Below the pieces are notes generated by a model, which saw only the letters and a list, made by a program, of their open reading frames with translations, was not told where the DNA came from and searched no databases. Source: a virus. From it: a stretch of 43,967 bases of DNA. Made by a program: the position numbers and the translations under genes. Shown one piece after another: positions 14,625 through 22,983 of this stretch (the first letter of the stretch is position 1; every line of letters begins with the position of its first letter). Where the stretch lies: the IMG/VR virus record IMGVR_UViG_3300035698_001761, positions 1-43,967 of that record; one strand, 5' to 3'.

Positions 14625-15528
14625 GATAAAGGATATATGGAAGCGTAAGGACGACTATATAACCTCACGCCTTGACTGGCTTTCTCGTAAGGTAGATGCC
14701 TCACAGAACCAACTTCTAACGGCTATGGTAAGTGATTACTTCGGGCGGTTCTCTACCGATGACGCAGGGAACTTAAAGCCAACAGTAGGGAATATGAGGT
14801 TAGCGATGAAGATAGATAGGCTCTTTGATGCTCTCGACAGAAAGACCCTTCGTGCTGTCAATACTCGCTTTGGTGAAGACATGCTCAAACTCACTCCCAT
14901 CTCCGGGAAGTATTATTCTGCTATGGGTGAGCCTGTTGATATAGTGAAGTCAATAGGTGAGAAAGTAGGATTTATAGAGCAGGGCATAGGACTAAAAGAG
15001 GGGAAGATTATCGAAGGTGGTTATCTTGATACTATCACGAAGACTCCCGAAGTGCGCCAGAAGCTAAAAGACTACGTTACTACATCGGTGGCCAATAAGA
15101 AAGGCTTTGACGAGTACCTAAAAGGAATGAAAGAGTTAGTCATAGGTACGAAGATCCGTGACGGTGCTTTAGAGAAGTACTACAAGCAGTTTGCCTACGA
15201 TACGTTTAACGATACCGATGCAGCGATAAACAAACACTATGCAGACTCTTTAGGATTAACGTGGTTCGTTTATGCCGGGAGTATCATAGACACCTCAAGA
15301 GAGTTTTGTCGTAAACGTGCAGGGAAGACCTTTAACACCGAAGAGACGGAGAAGTGGAAGTGTGATCCTTACTTGATAGGGAAGCCCAAAGGTAAGCGGT
15401 GTGATGACTCGTATAACCCCTTGATTGAGCGAGGGAGATATAATTGTCGCCACAGCATCCGTTATATATCAGCAGACCTGGCCTGTCAGAATGGGCGTAA
15501 GGACGCATGCAAAGAAGCTGAACTATGA
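14608..15528 (+). CDS. MuF-like minor head protein
   Basis: 306 residues. The C-terminal third has the MuF signature: WFVYAGSIIDTSREFCRKRAGK, then NPLIERGRYNCRHSIRYIS. The N-terminal part is helical. MuF-type proteins sit inside the head near the portal and help morphogenesis. It overlaps the portal gene by 17 bases, and its stop overlaps the start of the first glycosyltransferase gene (ATGA at 15525), tying the head module to the sugar gene block. Confidence 0.85.
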   Translation: MANQNKIKDIWKRKDDYITSRLDWLSRKVDASQNQLLTAMVSDYFGRFSTDDAGNLKPTVGNMRLAMKIDRLFDALDRKTLRAVNTRFGEDMLKLTPISGKYYSAMGEPVDIVKSIGEKVGFIEQGIGLKEGKIIEGGYLDTITKTPEVRQKLKDYVTTSVANKKGFDEYLKGMKELVIGTKIRDGALEKYYKQFAYDTFNDTDAAINKHYADSLGLTWFVYAGSIIDTSREFCRKRAGKTFNTEETEKWKCDPYLIGKPKGKRCDDSYNPLIERGRYNCRHSIRYISADLACQNGRKDACKEAEL

Positions 15529-16130
15529 TCTCAATAATAATGCCCTCCTATCTCGGTCCTTACAAGAGTGCAGCTAAGAACAGGGAGCAGAAGATAGTAA
15601 GGGCTATACGGAGCGCACAGGCACAAACCTACGAAGACTGGGAACTTATTGTTATCTCCGATGGATGTGATAAGACAGTACAGATAGTACGCGAGATTCA
15701 CGACTCACGAATCAGATTATACAAGATTCCCAAGCAACCTACATGGAGTGGTGAGGTAAGAAATTCAGGAATAAGACTTGCAATGGGTAATTATTGTTTA
15801 TATTTGGATATTGATGACGCTTTTGCACCTGAGCATTTAGCTGAGATAGCTCCCCACTTGAAGGGTAAAGCATGGTACTGGATGGATGACTGGGTGTACA
15901 GGAAAGAGAGTAAGGACTTCAGACACAGGAAATGTGACATTAACAAAGCAGGGAAGTGTGGGACAAGTAACATTATTCATAAGCCAGCCTTTGCGCTGTG
16001 GCAATCTAAGGACAACTACGCCCACGACTGGAACTTTATTAACAACCTAAAAGGAGCAAGTAAGGACTATGGATATATTAAAGCAGGAAGGTATCTTGTC
16101 TGTCACGTACCCGGGAGGTGTGACATTTGA
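15525..16130 (+). CDS. Family 2 (GT-A) glycosyltransferase
   Basis: 201 residues. MISIIMPSYLGPYKSAAKNR with WELIVISDGCD is the nucleotide-sugar-binding half of a GT-A fold; YLDIDDAFAPEHL (about 91-103) holds the DxD metal site. No membrane segment, so it should be soluble. It is the first gene of the 12 kb sugar block and is translationally linked to the MuF gene. The donor and acceptor are unknown. Confidence 0.87.
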   Translation: MISIIMPSYLGPYKSAAKNREQKIVRAIRSAQAQTYEDWELIVISDGCDKTVQIVREIHDSRIRLYKIPKQPTWSGEVRNSGIRLAMGNYCLYLDIDDAFAPEHLAEIAPHLKGKAWYWMDDWVYRKESKDFRHRKCDINKAGKCGTSNIIHKPAFALWQSKDNYAHDWNFINNLKGASKDYGYIKAGRYLVCHVPGRCDI

Positions 16131-16186
16131 AGCACCTGACAGTATTTACGATGTTCAATTAATATACACTTTTAAACCTAATCAAG

Positions 16187-16306
16187 ATGGCGTGCGGCTG
16201 CAACAAGAAAAAGAAGACTAAACCAGCTACCACTAGAGGATCAACAAGACCCTCAGTGAGTAAGCATATACCTGCTTCGGTTAAACAGACAAGTGACAAG
16301 AAATGA
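16187..16306 (+). CDS. Tiny Cys- and Lys-rich protein
   Basis: 39 residues, starting MACGCNKKKKTKPATTRGST; overlaps the next gene by ATGA. Small basic proteins with this opening are common beside head genes of Bacteroidota phages, so it is probably an original head-module gene stranded inside the sugar block. Function unknown. The 56 bases before it hold an A/T-rich stretch with a weak promoter-like TACACTTTT. Confidence 0.65.
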   Translation: MACGCNKKKKTKPATTRGSTRPSVSKHIPASVKQTSDKK

Positions 16307-16968
16307 TCTCCATTATCACACGCTGTCGCAACCGCTTAGAATACACAGCACAAGTATTAGATGCCGTCAAGCGCAGAACTCATATACCTTATGAGCATAT
16401 AATAATAGACAACGCTTCAAGTGATGGTACAAAGGAGTGGTTTGCGTGGATGAACAAGAATAGTTGGTACACGAATGTCAAATATGTGCGCATGGATAGG
16501 AACTGTGGTGATTGGGGAGGCATGTTAGTAGGTGCTTCGATAGCTAAAGGGGATTTCATAGTACAGCTAGACAATGACGTTATCCCTTGTGATGGATGGC
16601 TCTCGGCTCTTCATTCGGGTTTGGTGGGTACTAAGTTTGATGTTGTAATGCTTCGCAGAGAGAACGTTTACGGCAAGTGGATATTAAAGCCCTTGAGTAG
16701 TCCTGTGAGAGTGGCAGGATTAGAGGTGGTGAAGGTAGAGCGACCTGTGGCATGTTACATGATAAGCAAAGAGAACTTTAGCAAGGTGCATGTCCCTGAA
16801 TCTAAGGGCAAGGTAAGCAAGTACGCTTTAGGCAAGCTCTTCAGGGTAGGCAAGATAATGAATAAGACCTGCATAGAGATAGAAGCCTTTAAAGATATGT
16901 TAGATAACAAGACAGACCAGAGGCACAAATACAGACCTGACAATTCCGAGATATGGGAGAAAGTATAA
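16303..16968 (+). CDS. Family 2 (GT-A) glycosyltransferase
   Basis: 221 residues. SIITRCRNRLEYTAQVLDAV and HIIIDNASSDGTKEWF (about residues 31-46) are the textbook opening of family 2 enzymes; DFIVQLDNDVIPCDGWL (about 85-101) contains the DxD-type metal motif. The C-terminal part should hold the acceptor site. Soluble. It overlaps the small gene before it and the next gene by 16 bases. Confidence 0.9.
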   Translation: MISIITRCRNRLEYTAQVLDAVKRRTHIPYEHIIIDNASSDGTKEWFAWMNKNSWYTNVKYVRMDRNCGDWGGMLVGASIAKGDFIVQLDNDVIPCDGWLSALHSGLVGTKFDVVMLRRENVYGKWILKPLSSPVRVAGLEVVKVERPVACYMISKENFSKVHVPESKGKVSKYALGKLFRVGKIMNKTCIEIEAFKDMLDNKTDQRHKYRPDNSEIWEKV

Positions 16969-17621
16969 TATTTACTTCCTATTTTAATAGACTCAGCGAC
17001 CCTCAGCGTGAGCGTAAGTGGGAGAGCAATGACTTCACTTGTATAAAGCCTCTCTACGATAGCGTAAAAGAGCTAGACCTGTCGATGATAATATTCTACG
17101 ATAGGCTAAGTGATAAGTTCATAAAGAAACATTCAACAGACAAGATTAGGTTCGTGAATTACAGACCCACAAGAATACCTACACACGCTCGGTTCTTTTG
17201 TTACAAAGAGCATCTTATGAAGAACCGCTACGACAAGGTATTGTGTTTGGATTGCAGCGACCTGGAGCTATACAAAGACCCATTCCCACTGATAGAGGAT
17301 AAGATAATCATAGGCTCTGAGGAGGGGTTGATAAAAGACAGCGTATGGATGTGCGATGTATTCCGCAAGGCATACGGTAAGACATTCTACGGCAATAGCA
17401 AGATGTTAAATTGTGGTATATTGGGAGGTAGATACGACCTCATCCTTCCTTTGTTGATATTCTTCGTGTGCGATGTAGCCGATAAGAAGGAGAATATTGA
17501 TATGGCTATCTTCAATAAGATAATATACGAGGACTTTGAATATAAGACGGGTTATCCCATACACACAGTCTTCGGGAAAGAGGAGGGCGTGGATTCGGGA
17601 TGTTACATACGGCACAAATGA
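16953..17621 (+). CDS. Glycosyltransferase-like protein (GT-A, GT8-like features)
   Basis: 222 residues. IIFTSYFNRLSDPQRERKW, KVLCLDCSDLELYKDPF (about 94-110, standing for the DxD region) and MLNCGILGG followed by NIDMAIFNKI are in the order seen in GT8-like hexosyltransferases. The metal-binding motif is CSDLE rather than a clean DxD. Probably a soluble sugar transferase; donor unknown. Confidence 0.72.
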   Translation: MGESIIFTSYFNRLSDPQRERKWESNDFTCIKPLYDSVKELDLSMIIFYDRLSDKFIKKHSTDKIRFVNYRPTRIPTHARFFCYKEHLMKNRYDKVLCLDCSDLELYKDPFPLIEDKIIIGSEEGLIKDSVWMCDVFRKAYGKTFYGNSKMLNCGILGGRYDLILPLLIFFVCDVADKKENIDMAIFNKIIYEDFEYKTGYPIHTVFGKEEGVDSGCYIRHK

Positions 17622-18280
17622 AAGATAGCATAGACCTAGTATTCGTAGCGAACAACCTCAAGGGTAGTCTATGGGAGATGACCCGAAACGCTGTTAGAAC
17701 GGCTGCAAAGCATGCTAGTATGCCTGTGGGGGATATTATCATTGTTGAGCAGTCCCGGTATGCTCGTGAGCAGCCACTAGGCAAGACTTTCTATTATGAC
17801 TTCGAGTTCAATTATAATAAATGTCTCAACTTAGGGATGTCAGTATGCAAGAGCAGGTACGTAGCTTTCTGTAATAACGACCTAATGTTTGAGGCTAATT
17901 GGGCGATTAATGCTGTGAAAGCTATGCAAAAGGGGGACTATCTATCTGCCAGTCCTACAAACAAACACATCTTTGCCGGGATAAGAGAGGGACATACAGT
18001 AGGTAAGATGGTTTTGGGGTGGTGCATAATCACCGACAGGGCGGTATTCGATAAGATAGGCAAGTTCGATGAGCCTGTAACATTCTGGTACTCTGATGAC
18101 GTATATGCAGACCAGCTAAAGAGAGCGGGGGTTAAGCATATCTTAGTAGGTAACTCAAGGGTAAGACATCTGGGTAATGGAAGTGTAACGCTCACGAAAA
18201 TAGCACCCAAGATAAGGGGTGAATATATGTCAAAGCAGAGGAAGGTCTTTGACGAATACATACTAAGCAAAAGTGTTTAA
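17618..18280 (+). CDS. Family 2-like glycosyltransferase
   Basis: 220 residues from the ATG that overlaps the previous stop (17618); a frame extension to 17600 is not needed. SIDLVFVANNLKGSLWEMT and DIIIVEQSRY open the domain; VAFCNNDLMFEANW (about 85-98) stands for the metal motif, and VTFWYSDDVYADQLKRAGVKH (about 165-185) is the late acidic pair of family 2 rhamnosyl-type enzymes. VRHLGNGS near the end adds the usual His. Confidence 0.85.
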   Translation: MKDSIDLVFVANNLKGSLWEMTRNAVRTAAKHASMPVGDIIIVEQSRYAREQPLGKTFYYDFEFNYNKCLNLGMSVCKSRYVAFCNNDLMFEANWAINAVKAMQKGDYLSASPTNKHIFAGIREGHTVGKMVLGWCIITDRAVFDKIGKFDEPVTFWYSDDVYADQLKRAGVKHILVGNSRVRHLGNGSVTLTKIAPKIRGEYMSKQRKVFDEYILSKSV

Positions 18281-18839
18281 GCATTACATACAGACCAAAT
18301 TCAATGTAGGTATCTACAAGCGCAAGGATGCAGAGGAGTGGATGAAGCACCGCATAGCCTTATTCGAGAGATATACGTATCCAAGTGTTATGAATCAGAC
18401 GGTACAAGATTTCACATGGCTGGTACGATTTGACAAGGACACACCGGAGGAAATATATAAAAAATATAAGATTACCCCCATCTTTTCGTCTTTTATTGAG
18501 TACATTAGGACTGTGAAATCAAAATGGATAATCACCTCGCGCCTCGATAGTGACGATTACTATGAGTCCAACTTCGTTAAGCGCGTACAGGCTGTCTTCG
18601 AAGAAAGGGAACAAGTGATAGATACGTTTGGGGTTAAGTACTACCATAAGACGGGCAAGGTTATTCGTGCGCCACAACTTCGGGGGAGTGCCTTTATTTC
18701 ACTCATAGAGAAGTGGGAGGGAGCAAAGACGGTGGGACAGTTAGCACACAGGGGGATGCCTGAGCGTTATCCATTCACCAGGATTCCAGAACAGCTATAC
18801 GGACAAGTTATTCACGGTAAGAATATTTTAAATAGTTAA
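18273..18839 (+). CDS. Putative rhamnosyltransferase-like GT-A enzyme
   Basis: 188 residues, GTG start inside the previous gene. TKFNVGIYKRKDAEEWMKHR, LFERYTYPSVMNQTVQDFTW and LVRFDKDTPEE match the order of the 'putative rhamnosyl transferase' family, and ITSRLDSDDYYESNFV (about 87-102) carries the DxDD metal site. It is shorter than usual family members (about 230-280), lacking much of the C-terminal part. Confidence 0.8.
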   Translation: MFKHYIQTKFNVGIYKRKDAEEWMKHRIALFERYTYPSVMNQTVQDFTWLVRFDKDTPEEIYKKYKITPIFSSFIEYIRTVKSKWIITSRLDSDDYYESNFVKRVQAVFEEREQVIDTFGVKYYHKTGKVIRAPQLRGSAFISLIEKWEGAKTVGQLAHRGMPERYPFTRIPEQLYGQVIHGKNILNS

Positions 18840-18841
18840 TT

Positions 18842-19189
18842 ATGTTAATTCACGTATTGAAGTCTAAGTTAAAGTGTGTAACCGTTACAAGTGCAGACGT
18901 AGAATATGAAGGAAGTATAACTTTAGATCCTCTCTTAATGCTAGAGGCTAACATCTTCTGGGGTGAGAGGGTAGAGGTGAACGCTAAGAACGGCACATCG
19001 CGGATAGTCACTTATGCCATACCTAAACTAGAGGGTGAAGGTACGGGATGTGTAGAGCTGAACGGTGGGGCTGCTAACTTCTTCAATAAGGGTGATAAGA
19101 TTCACATAAACTGCTTTGCGATAGTTGAGGAGAACGAGATAGAGCCTGCCATAGTTGTTAAGACTGACATAAACAACAAAGTGATATGA
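18842..19189 (+). CDS. panD: Aspartate 1-decarboxylase (PanD) homologue
   Basis: 115 residues, close to the usual 115-130. It aligns end to end with pyruvoyl-dependent aspartate decarboxylase: MLIHVLKSKLKCVTVTSADV, then YEGSIT with the self-cleavage pair Gly24-Ser25, Lys9, Arg54, Thr57 and Tyr58 at the positions known from E. coli, and the LNGGAA loop (Asn74). The enzyme would cut itself to form a pyruvoyl group and turn aspartate into beta-alanine. A panD gene in a phage, surrounded by glycosyltransferases, is surprising; beta-alanine could go to a glycan decoration or to coenzyme A. The next gene overlaps by ATGA. Confidence 0.93.
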   Translation: MLIHVLKSKLKCVTVTSADVEYEGSITLDPLLMLEANIFWGERVEVNAKNGTSRIVTYAIPKLEGEGTGCVELNGGAANFFNKGDKIHINCFAIVEENEIEPAIVVKTDINNKVI

Positions 19190-19431
19190 AATGTAAAGCA
19201 ATATTACAGGACGGAGATATGGAAGCTATCGAGAACGCTCGTAATTTAGGGCTTAAAGAGCCTGAATTATCAGAGGTTAAGATAGACTTCTATTTCGTTA
19301 TGGAGTCTGTTCATGCTTCATACATAAGTCCAGATGGTAATATAGTACTATTTCTTCCTTCCGGCCCATGGCTTTTGACTTTCGATAAGGAGCTTTGGGG
19401 ACAAATTAAGAGTTATCTAAACAAGGAATGA
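19186..19431 (+). CDS. Hypothetical protein next to PanD
   Basis: 81 residues, starting MKCKAILQDGDMEAIENARN; beta-rich C-terminal half (IVLFLPSGPWLLTFDKELWG). Not recognised. It overlaps both PanD and the next glycosyltransferase by 4 bases, so it is likely to work with one of them. Confidence 0.6.
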   Translation: MKCKAILQDGDMEAIENARNLGLKEPELSEVKIDFYFVMESVHASYISPDGNIVLFLPSGPWLLTFDKELWGQIKSYLNKE

Positions 19432-20129
19432 ACATATCCATCATAACAGCTACATGGGGAAGAGAAAGGTTATTTAGAGTCTTTCTAAATAGTATCAAAA
19501 GATACTATCAAGACTTCGGAATACAGACTATGATAGCTGGTAGTGAGGGCGTGAAGACTAGGGATATGTGTTTAGATGCCGGAGCTGGATATGTAGAAGT
19601 ACCCAATAGTCCTTTATCGGGGAAGTTCAATGCGGCTATTATGGCAGCTCACGTGAACTATAAGCCTGATGGGTTTATGATACTAGGCTCAGATGACTTT
19701 GTAAACGGTGCAGTCATTAAGCTATACCAATACGCTCTTAAAAACGGTGTTGATGTTGCCGGATTTAAAGATTGCTATTACTACAATGCTAAGATGGGGG
19801 AGGCTGTTTACTGGCCAGGATATACTGTTGCTCACAGAGTAGGTGAGTCGATAGGCATGGGAAGGTTACTTTCGTTAAAGGCTTTTCGTGCAGTCAAAGG
19901 CAGACCCTGGAGCGAGGCAAATAGAGGGCTAGATTGGTTAATGAACCAGAGGCTAAAGGGACATAAGACTTTAAAGCGTGCTACATATACGATGAAGGGA
20001 AGCAATTGCGTTATGGTAGACATCAAGGGCTTTGGGGGGATTTCAAGTCTAGGCTCTTATGACACCGAGCCTGTTGATATTAATGTGTTTGATACGATAC
20101 CTGAATTTGAAGATATACTGAAGTTATGA
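19428..20129 (+). CDS. GT-A type glycosyltransferase-like protein
   Basis: 233 residues. NISIITATWGRERLFRVFLNS opens a family 2-like nucleotide-binding domain, LSGKFNAAIMAAH and DGFMILGSDDFVNGAVI (about 83-99) give the central acidic metal site (SDD). WSEANRGLDWLMNQRLKGHK near 165-185 fits the acceptor half. The sequence is diverged from standard family 2. Overlaps neighbours by 4 bases on both sides. Confidence 0.75.
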   Translation: MNISIITATWGRERLFRVFLNSIKRYYQDFGIQTMIAGSEGVKTRDMCLDAGAGYVEVPNSPLSGKFNAAIMAAHVNYKPDGFMILGSDDFVNGAVIKLYQYALKNGVDVAGFKDCYYYNAKMGEAVYWPGYTVAHRVGESIGMGRLLSLKAFRAVKGRPWSEANRGLDWLMNQRLKGHKTLKRATYTMKGSNCVMVDIKGFGGISSLGSYDTEPVDINVFDTIPEFEDILKL

Positions 20130-21025
20130 AAATAACTATGCTCTCGGAGATTGACTATGCCGGATCAGGGCATAAGCTGTGTGAGGCAATAAACACTTAC
20201 ACTAACCATGATATTAAGCTCTACTCTGGGAAGTATTACAATCCTTTCGGTCATCCCGATAATTCAAAGTGGAACAAACAAGAGGCGCAAGCAAGGATAG
20301 ACACATCTGATGTAGTACACTTAAAAGGTGATTGGCCTCCTGCAAATGGGTACTTAGGACTGAAGATTATGCACAAGCCTATTGTAGTGACAGTCTCAGG
20401 GAGTCACTTCAGGAAGAAGGGTTGCGGAGGGTATGCCAAGTATAACCTGGATATGTACAGGCCTGCTGTGATACGTACAGCCTTCACTCCTGACTTATGC
20501 TACAAAGGTTATTCGGATATATGGACACCTCACCCGATAGACTGCGTAGAGAAGCCCGTAACATTCAAGAGACAAGAGCCGCCACTACTTATTCACATGC
20601 CTTCGAGAAGTGAAGTAAAAGGGACTGACTTTGTGTACGACATTTTCTCAGCACTAAAGAGCGAAATAGATGTAGAGACAGTAATAGCAGGTAAGATGTC
20701 ATTCGATACAGCTCTAAAGGTGCGCCAGAGGGCTACTATATTCTTCGACCAGTTCACGGTAGGCTTCTATGGCAACTCAGCAATAGAGGCTATGCAATAC
20801 GGAATACCCGTAGCTACGTGGATACGCCCAGAGGCTAGGCAAGAGGGTTGCCCTGTTATCACTACTGAAAGGAAAGTACAGTCGTGGGTAAAGCTAATTT
20901 TAGAAACCTTAGAGGACGATATGGAAGAGGCTAGTCTAGCTTCACGCCTTTGGTGCTTACAGAAACACAGCTATCAGGAGGTAGCTAAACAATGGGATAA
21001 TATTTATGACCTCGTTACAATATAA
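20126..21025 (+). CDS. GT-B glycosyltransferase (family 4-like)
   Basis: 299 residues. SEIDYAGSGHKLCEAINTYT at the start is the acceptor-side Gly-rich loop; SDVVHLKGDWPP and PIVVTVSGSHF follow; the donor-side domain has PPLLIHMPSRSEVKGTDFVY and GFYGNSAIEAMQYGIPVATW (about 214-233), the E-x7-E-type region of family 4. It is related in layout to the enzymes at 22069 and 24711, and like the first of those stands directly next to a PP-loop gene. Confidence 0.85.
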   Translation: MKITMLSEIDYAGSGHKLCEAINTYTNHDIKLYSGKYYNPFGHPDNSKWNKQEAQARIDTSDVVHLKGDWPPANGYLGLKIMHKPIVVTVSGSHFRKKGCGGYAKYNLDMYRPAVIRTAFTPDLCYKGYSDIWTPHPIDCVEKPVTFKRQEPPLLIHMPSRSEVKGTDFVYDIFSALKSEIDVETVIAGKMSFDTALKVRQRATIFFDQFTVGFYGNSAIEAMQYGIPVATWIRPEARQEGCPVITTERKVQSWVKLILETLEDDMEEASLASRLWCLQKHSYQEVAKQWDNIYDLVTI

Positions 21026-22100
21026 CTGGAAATACCGCAAGTATTCATGTCAGGGGAAGGTATCTGACAGCTTTGATGCCGTTGTTCCCAGTAGTGTAAG
21101 TGTGAATATCACTAAGGATATGTACCAGTCGATACATTATCCTGTTGCTTGTGGTGCGTGGAGTACACCATTTAAGCAAGTACACATTATGCCGTATAGC
21201 GATCCTCCTGATCTTGCTGCATATACCCCACCCAAGCTAAGGTCACATAGCATATTCGAGGAGCTTAAAAAGGCTATCTTCGAGGGGTGGATGCCTGATA
21301 AGATTCACGTCATAGGCTCTTCTTCAGGGTACGACTCCCGGCTTATAGCCAAAGCACTCCAGGAGCTAAGGCGCAAACACGGCAGCGAGTGGTTCGGAGA
21401 AACATGCTTTGTAGAATGTGGAGGCGAGGCGAAGGGATTTAAGCAGGTAATGGAGGCACTAGATTTCACCTCTAAGGATTATATTATATGGACTCCCGAA
21501 TACGATTTTGAATACTTCCAGGATATACATGAACGATTTAACGGGCTTTGTGCTTATCCTATGAATCAGTGGTATGACTATTATATAAAGAACTGGAATG
21601 AGGAAGACATACAATACATCTCAGGCTATGGTGGTAATGTCTCTGATGCTATAAGGGAAAAAGGGTATTTTCTCAAGCCTCTGAAGTCAAATCTAAATGC
21701 CAGGCAGCGTATAAGCCTGTTTTTCAACTGGAACTACAACTACCAACTAGCAGCTTTTAAAGAGCCTAAGTATTCCTTCCACCCATTTTGGACATGGCGA
21801 TACATAGATGCTATATATATGCTAGACCACAAAGAGCATAAGACGAGCATGTATTTATGTAAGCACTTTGTCCCCGAGTGTAAAGATATTAGAAGGATGA
21901 CTATCTTGGGCGATGTGACAGGGGCGGGATTCAGGACTGTGGGAGCTAAGGATCTTAAAAAGCTGTATGAACAGTTCAAAGGAACGAGATACGGGAAGAC
22001 GAGCAATGTTGTTCCGAATCCACAAATAGAATATAACCAATGGTGGTTAGAATATTGTATAGCAAGCTATGTCGAGAAAAATAACATTAACCTGCGTTGA
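21006..22100 (+). CDS. Asparagine-synthetase-like PP-loop enzyme, copy 1
   Basis: 364 residues. KIHVIGSSSGYDSRLIAKAL (about 99-118) is a PP-loop of the SGGxDS type used to adenylate a substrate with ATP, and ISGYGGNVSDAI (about 200-211) stands where asparagine synthetases have GEGADELF. There is no N-terminal Cys2 glutaminase domain. Relatives in sugar clusters make amides or attach amines to carboxylates, so it may modify a sugar acid or link an amino group; this is inference. It is paralogous to the protein at 22980. Confidence 0.75.
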   Translation: MTSLQYNWKYRKYSCQGKVSDSFDAVVPSSVSVNITKDMYQSIHYPVACGAWSTPFKQVHIMPYSDPPDLAAYTPPKLRSHSIFEELKKAIFEGWMPDKIHVIGSSSGYDSRLIAKALQELRRKHGSEWFGETCFVECGGEAKGFKQVMEALDFTSKDYIIWTPEYDFEYFQDIHERFNGLCAYPMNQWYDYYIKNWNEEDIQYISGYGGNVSDAIREKGYFLKPLKSNLNARQRISLFFNWNYNYQLAAFKEPKYSFHPFWTWRYIDAIYMLDHKEHKTSMYLCKHFVPECKDIRRMTILGDVTGAGFRTVGAKDLKKLYEQFKGTRYGKTSNVVPNPQIEYNQWWLEYCIASYVEKNNINLR

Positions 22101-22983
22101 TGCAGTAGGCGGTCATGCCTGTGGCCTAGCCATAGGACTACGTAAGTACGGTGATCTCACTGTGGTATGGAAGAATATTAATAAGCATAAGCTGGATTAT
22201 CTTAATCCTGATGCTAAGTTCGGGTTCAAACATCTACCCAAAGGAGGTGATGACCTTATCATAGTTAGCTGCATAACGTATGACTATCTAAAGATTCACT
22301 TCGGGGATGCCGTGTTCGCTCGTATACTAAGGGGATATAAGCGTGTTCATGTCGTAGTCACCGATGGACGGCTGGCAACAAACCCTGACTATTATAACAA
22401 GGTGTTTGATGGTTTCGATGTTCTCACTACGGCATGTAAGAGGCACTTCCGTGAGCCTTATCCGGTGAAGACGTACTACCAACCTTTCGACTTATCTTTA
22501 TTTAGTCTAAATAAAAATAAGGTATTAACTATCTCACACAGTCCCTTTGGACAGGGGAAGTTTAGAGAAAAGGGTACACAGCAGATAATAGAAATCACAA
22601 AAGGATATAACTTCGACCTCATTACAGGGGTGTCCTGGGACGAGTGTTTAAAAAGAAAGGCAAAAAGTCATATCTTTGTGGATCAGGTAGATCATTATGA
22701 CAGGAAGAAATTTAAGTTTAAGAATAAAGAATATGTATGGCCTGCTCTCGGAAAGTCTGGGATCGAAGCTCTGCACCTTGGGTGTCTTGTTATTACTTAT
22801 GGCAAAGGGTACGATACTGAAATACCTGCGCCTCCTGTGGCGTGGTGTAAGGGTAATTTTAAAGAGGTTTTAGATTACTATATTAAGAACGAAAAGGAAC
22901 GAGTAGAAATGGCAGAGGAGGGGCGTAAGTGGGCTTTGAAGTATGCGACTTATGACTATGCTGCACAAAATGTACTAAGATGA
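22069..22983 (+). CDS. GT-B glycosyltransferase-like protein, copy 1
   Basis: 304 residues. ITLTCVDAVGGHACGLAIGL opens the fold; QPFDLSLF, ISHSPFGQGKFREKGT and YNFDLITGVSWDECLKRKAK lead to WPALGKSGIEALHLGCLVIT (about 224-243), the donor-binding family 4-like segment. The same sequence steps recur in the protein at 24711, so the two are paralogues. The middle of the gene carries a perfect 9+9 palindrome (22497-22515). It overlaps the PP-loop gene by 32 bases. Confidence 0.82.
   Translation: MSRKITLTCVDAVGGHACGLAIGLRKYGDLTVVWKNINKHKLDYLNPDAKFGFKHLPKGGDDLIIVSCITYDYLKIHFGDAVFARILRGYKRVHVVVTDGRLATNPDYYNKVFDGFDVLTTACKRHFREPYPVKTYYQPFDLSLFSLNKNKVLTISHSPFGQGKFREKGTQQIIEITKGYNFDLITGVSWDECLKRKAKSHIFVDQVDHYDRKKFKFKNKEYVWPALGKSGIEALHLGCLVITYGKGYDTEIPAPPVAWCKGNFKEVLDYYIKNEKERVEMAEEGRKWALKYATYDYAAQNVLR
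22497..22515. promoter_or_regulatory. Perfect 19-bp palindrome inside a gene
   Basis: TTTATTTAGTCTAAATAAA, a 9+9 inverted repeat around T, is the longest match to the 1704 palindrome (on the other strand the centre is A). It lies inside coding sequence, so it may be a chance match or an extra regulator-binding site. Confidence 0.35.
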
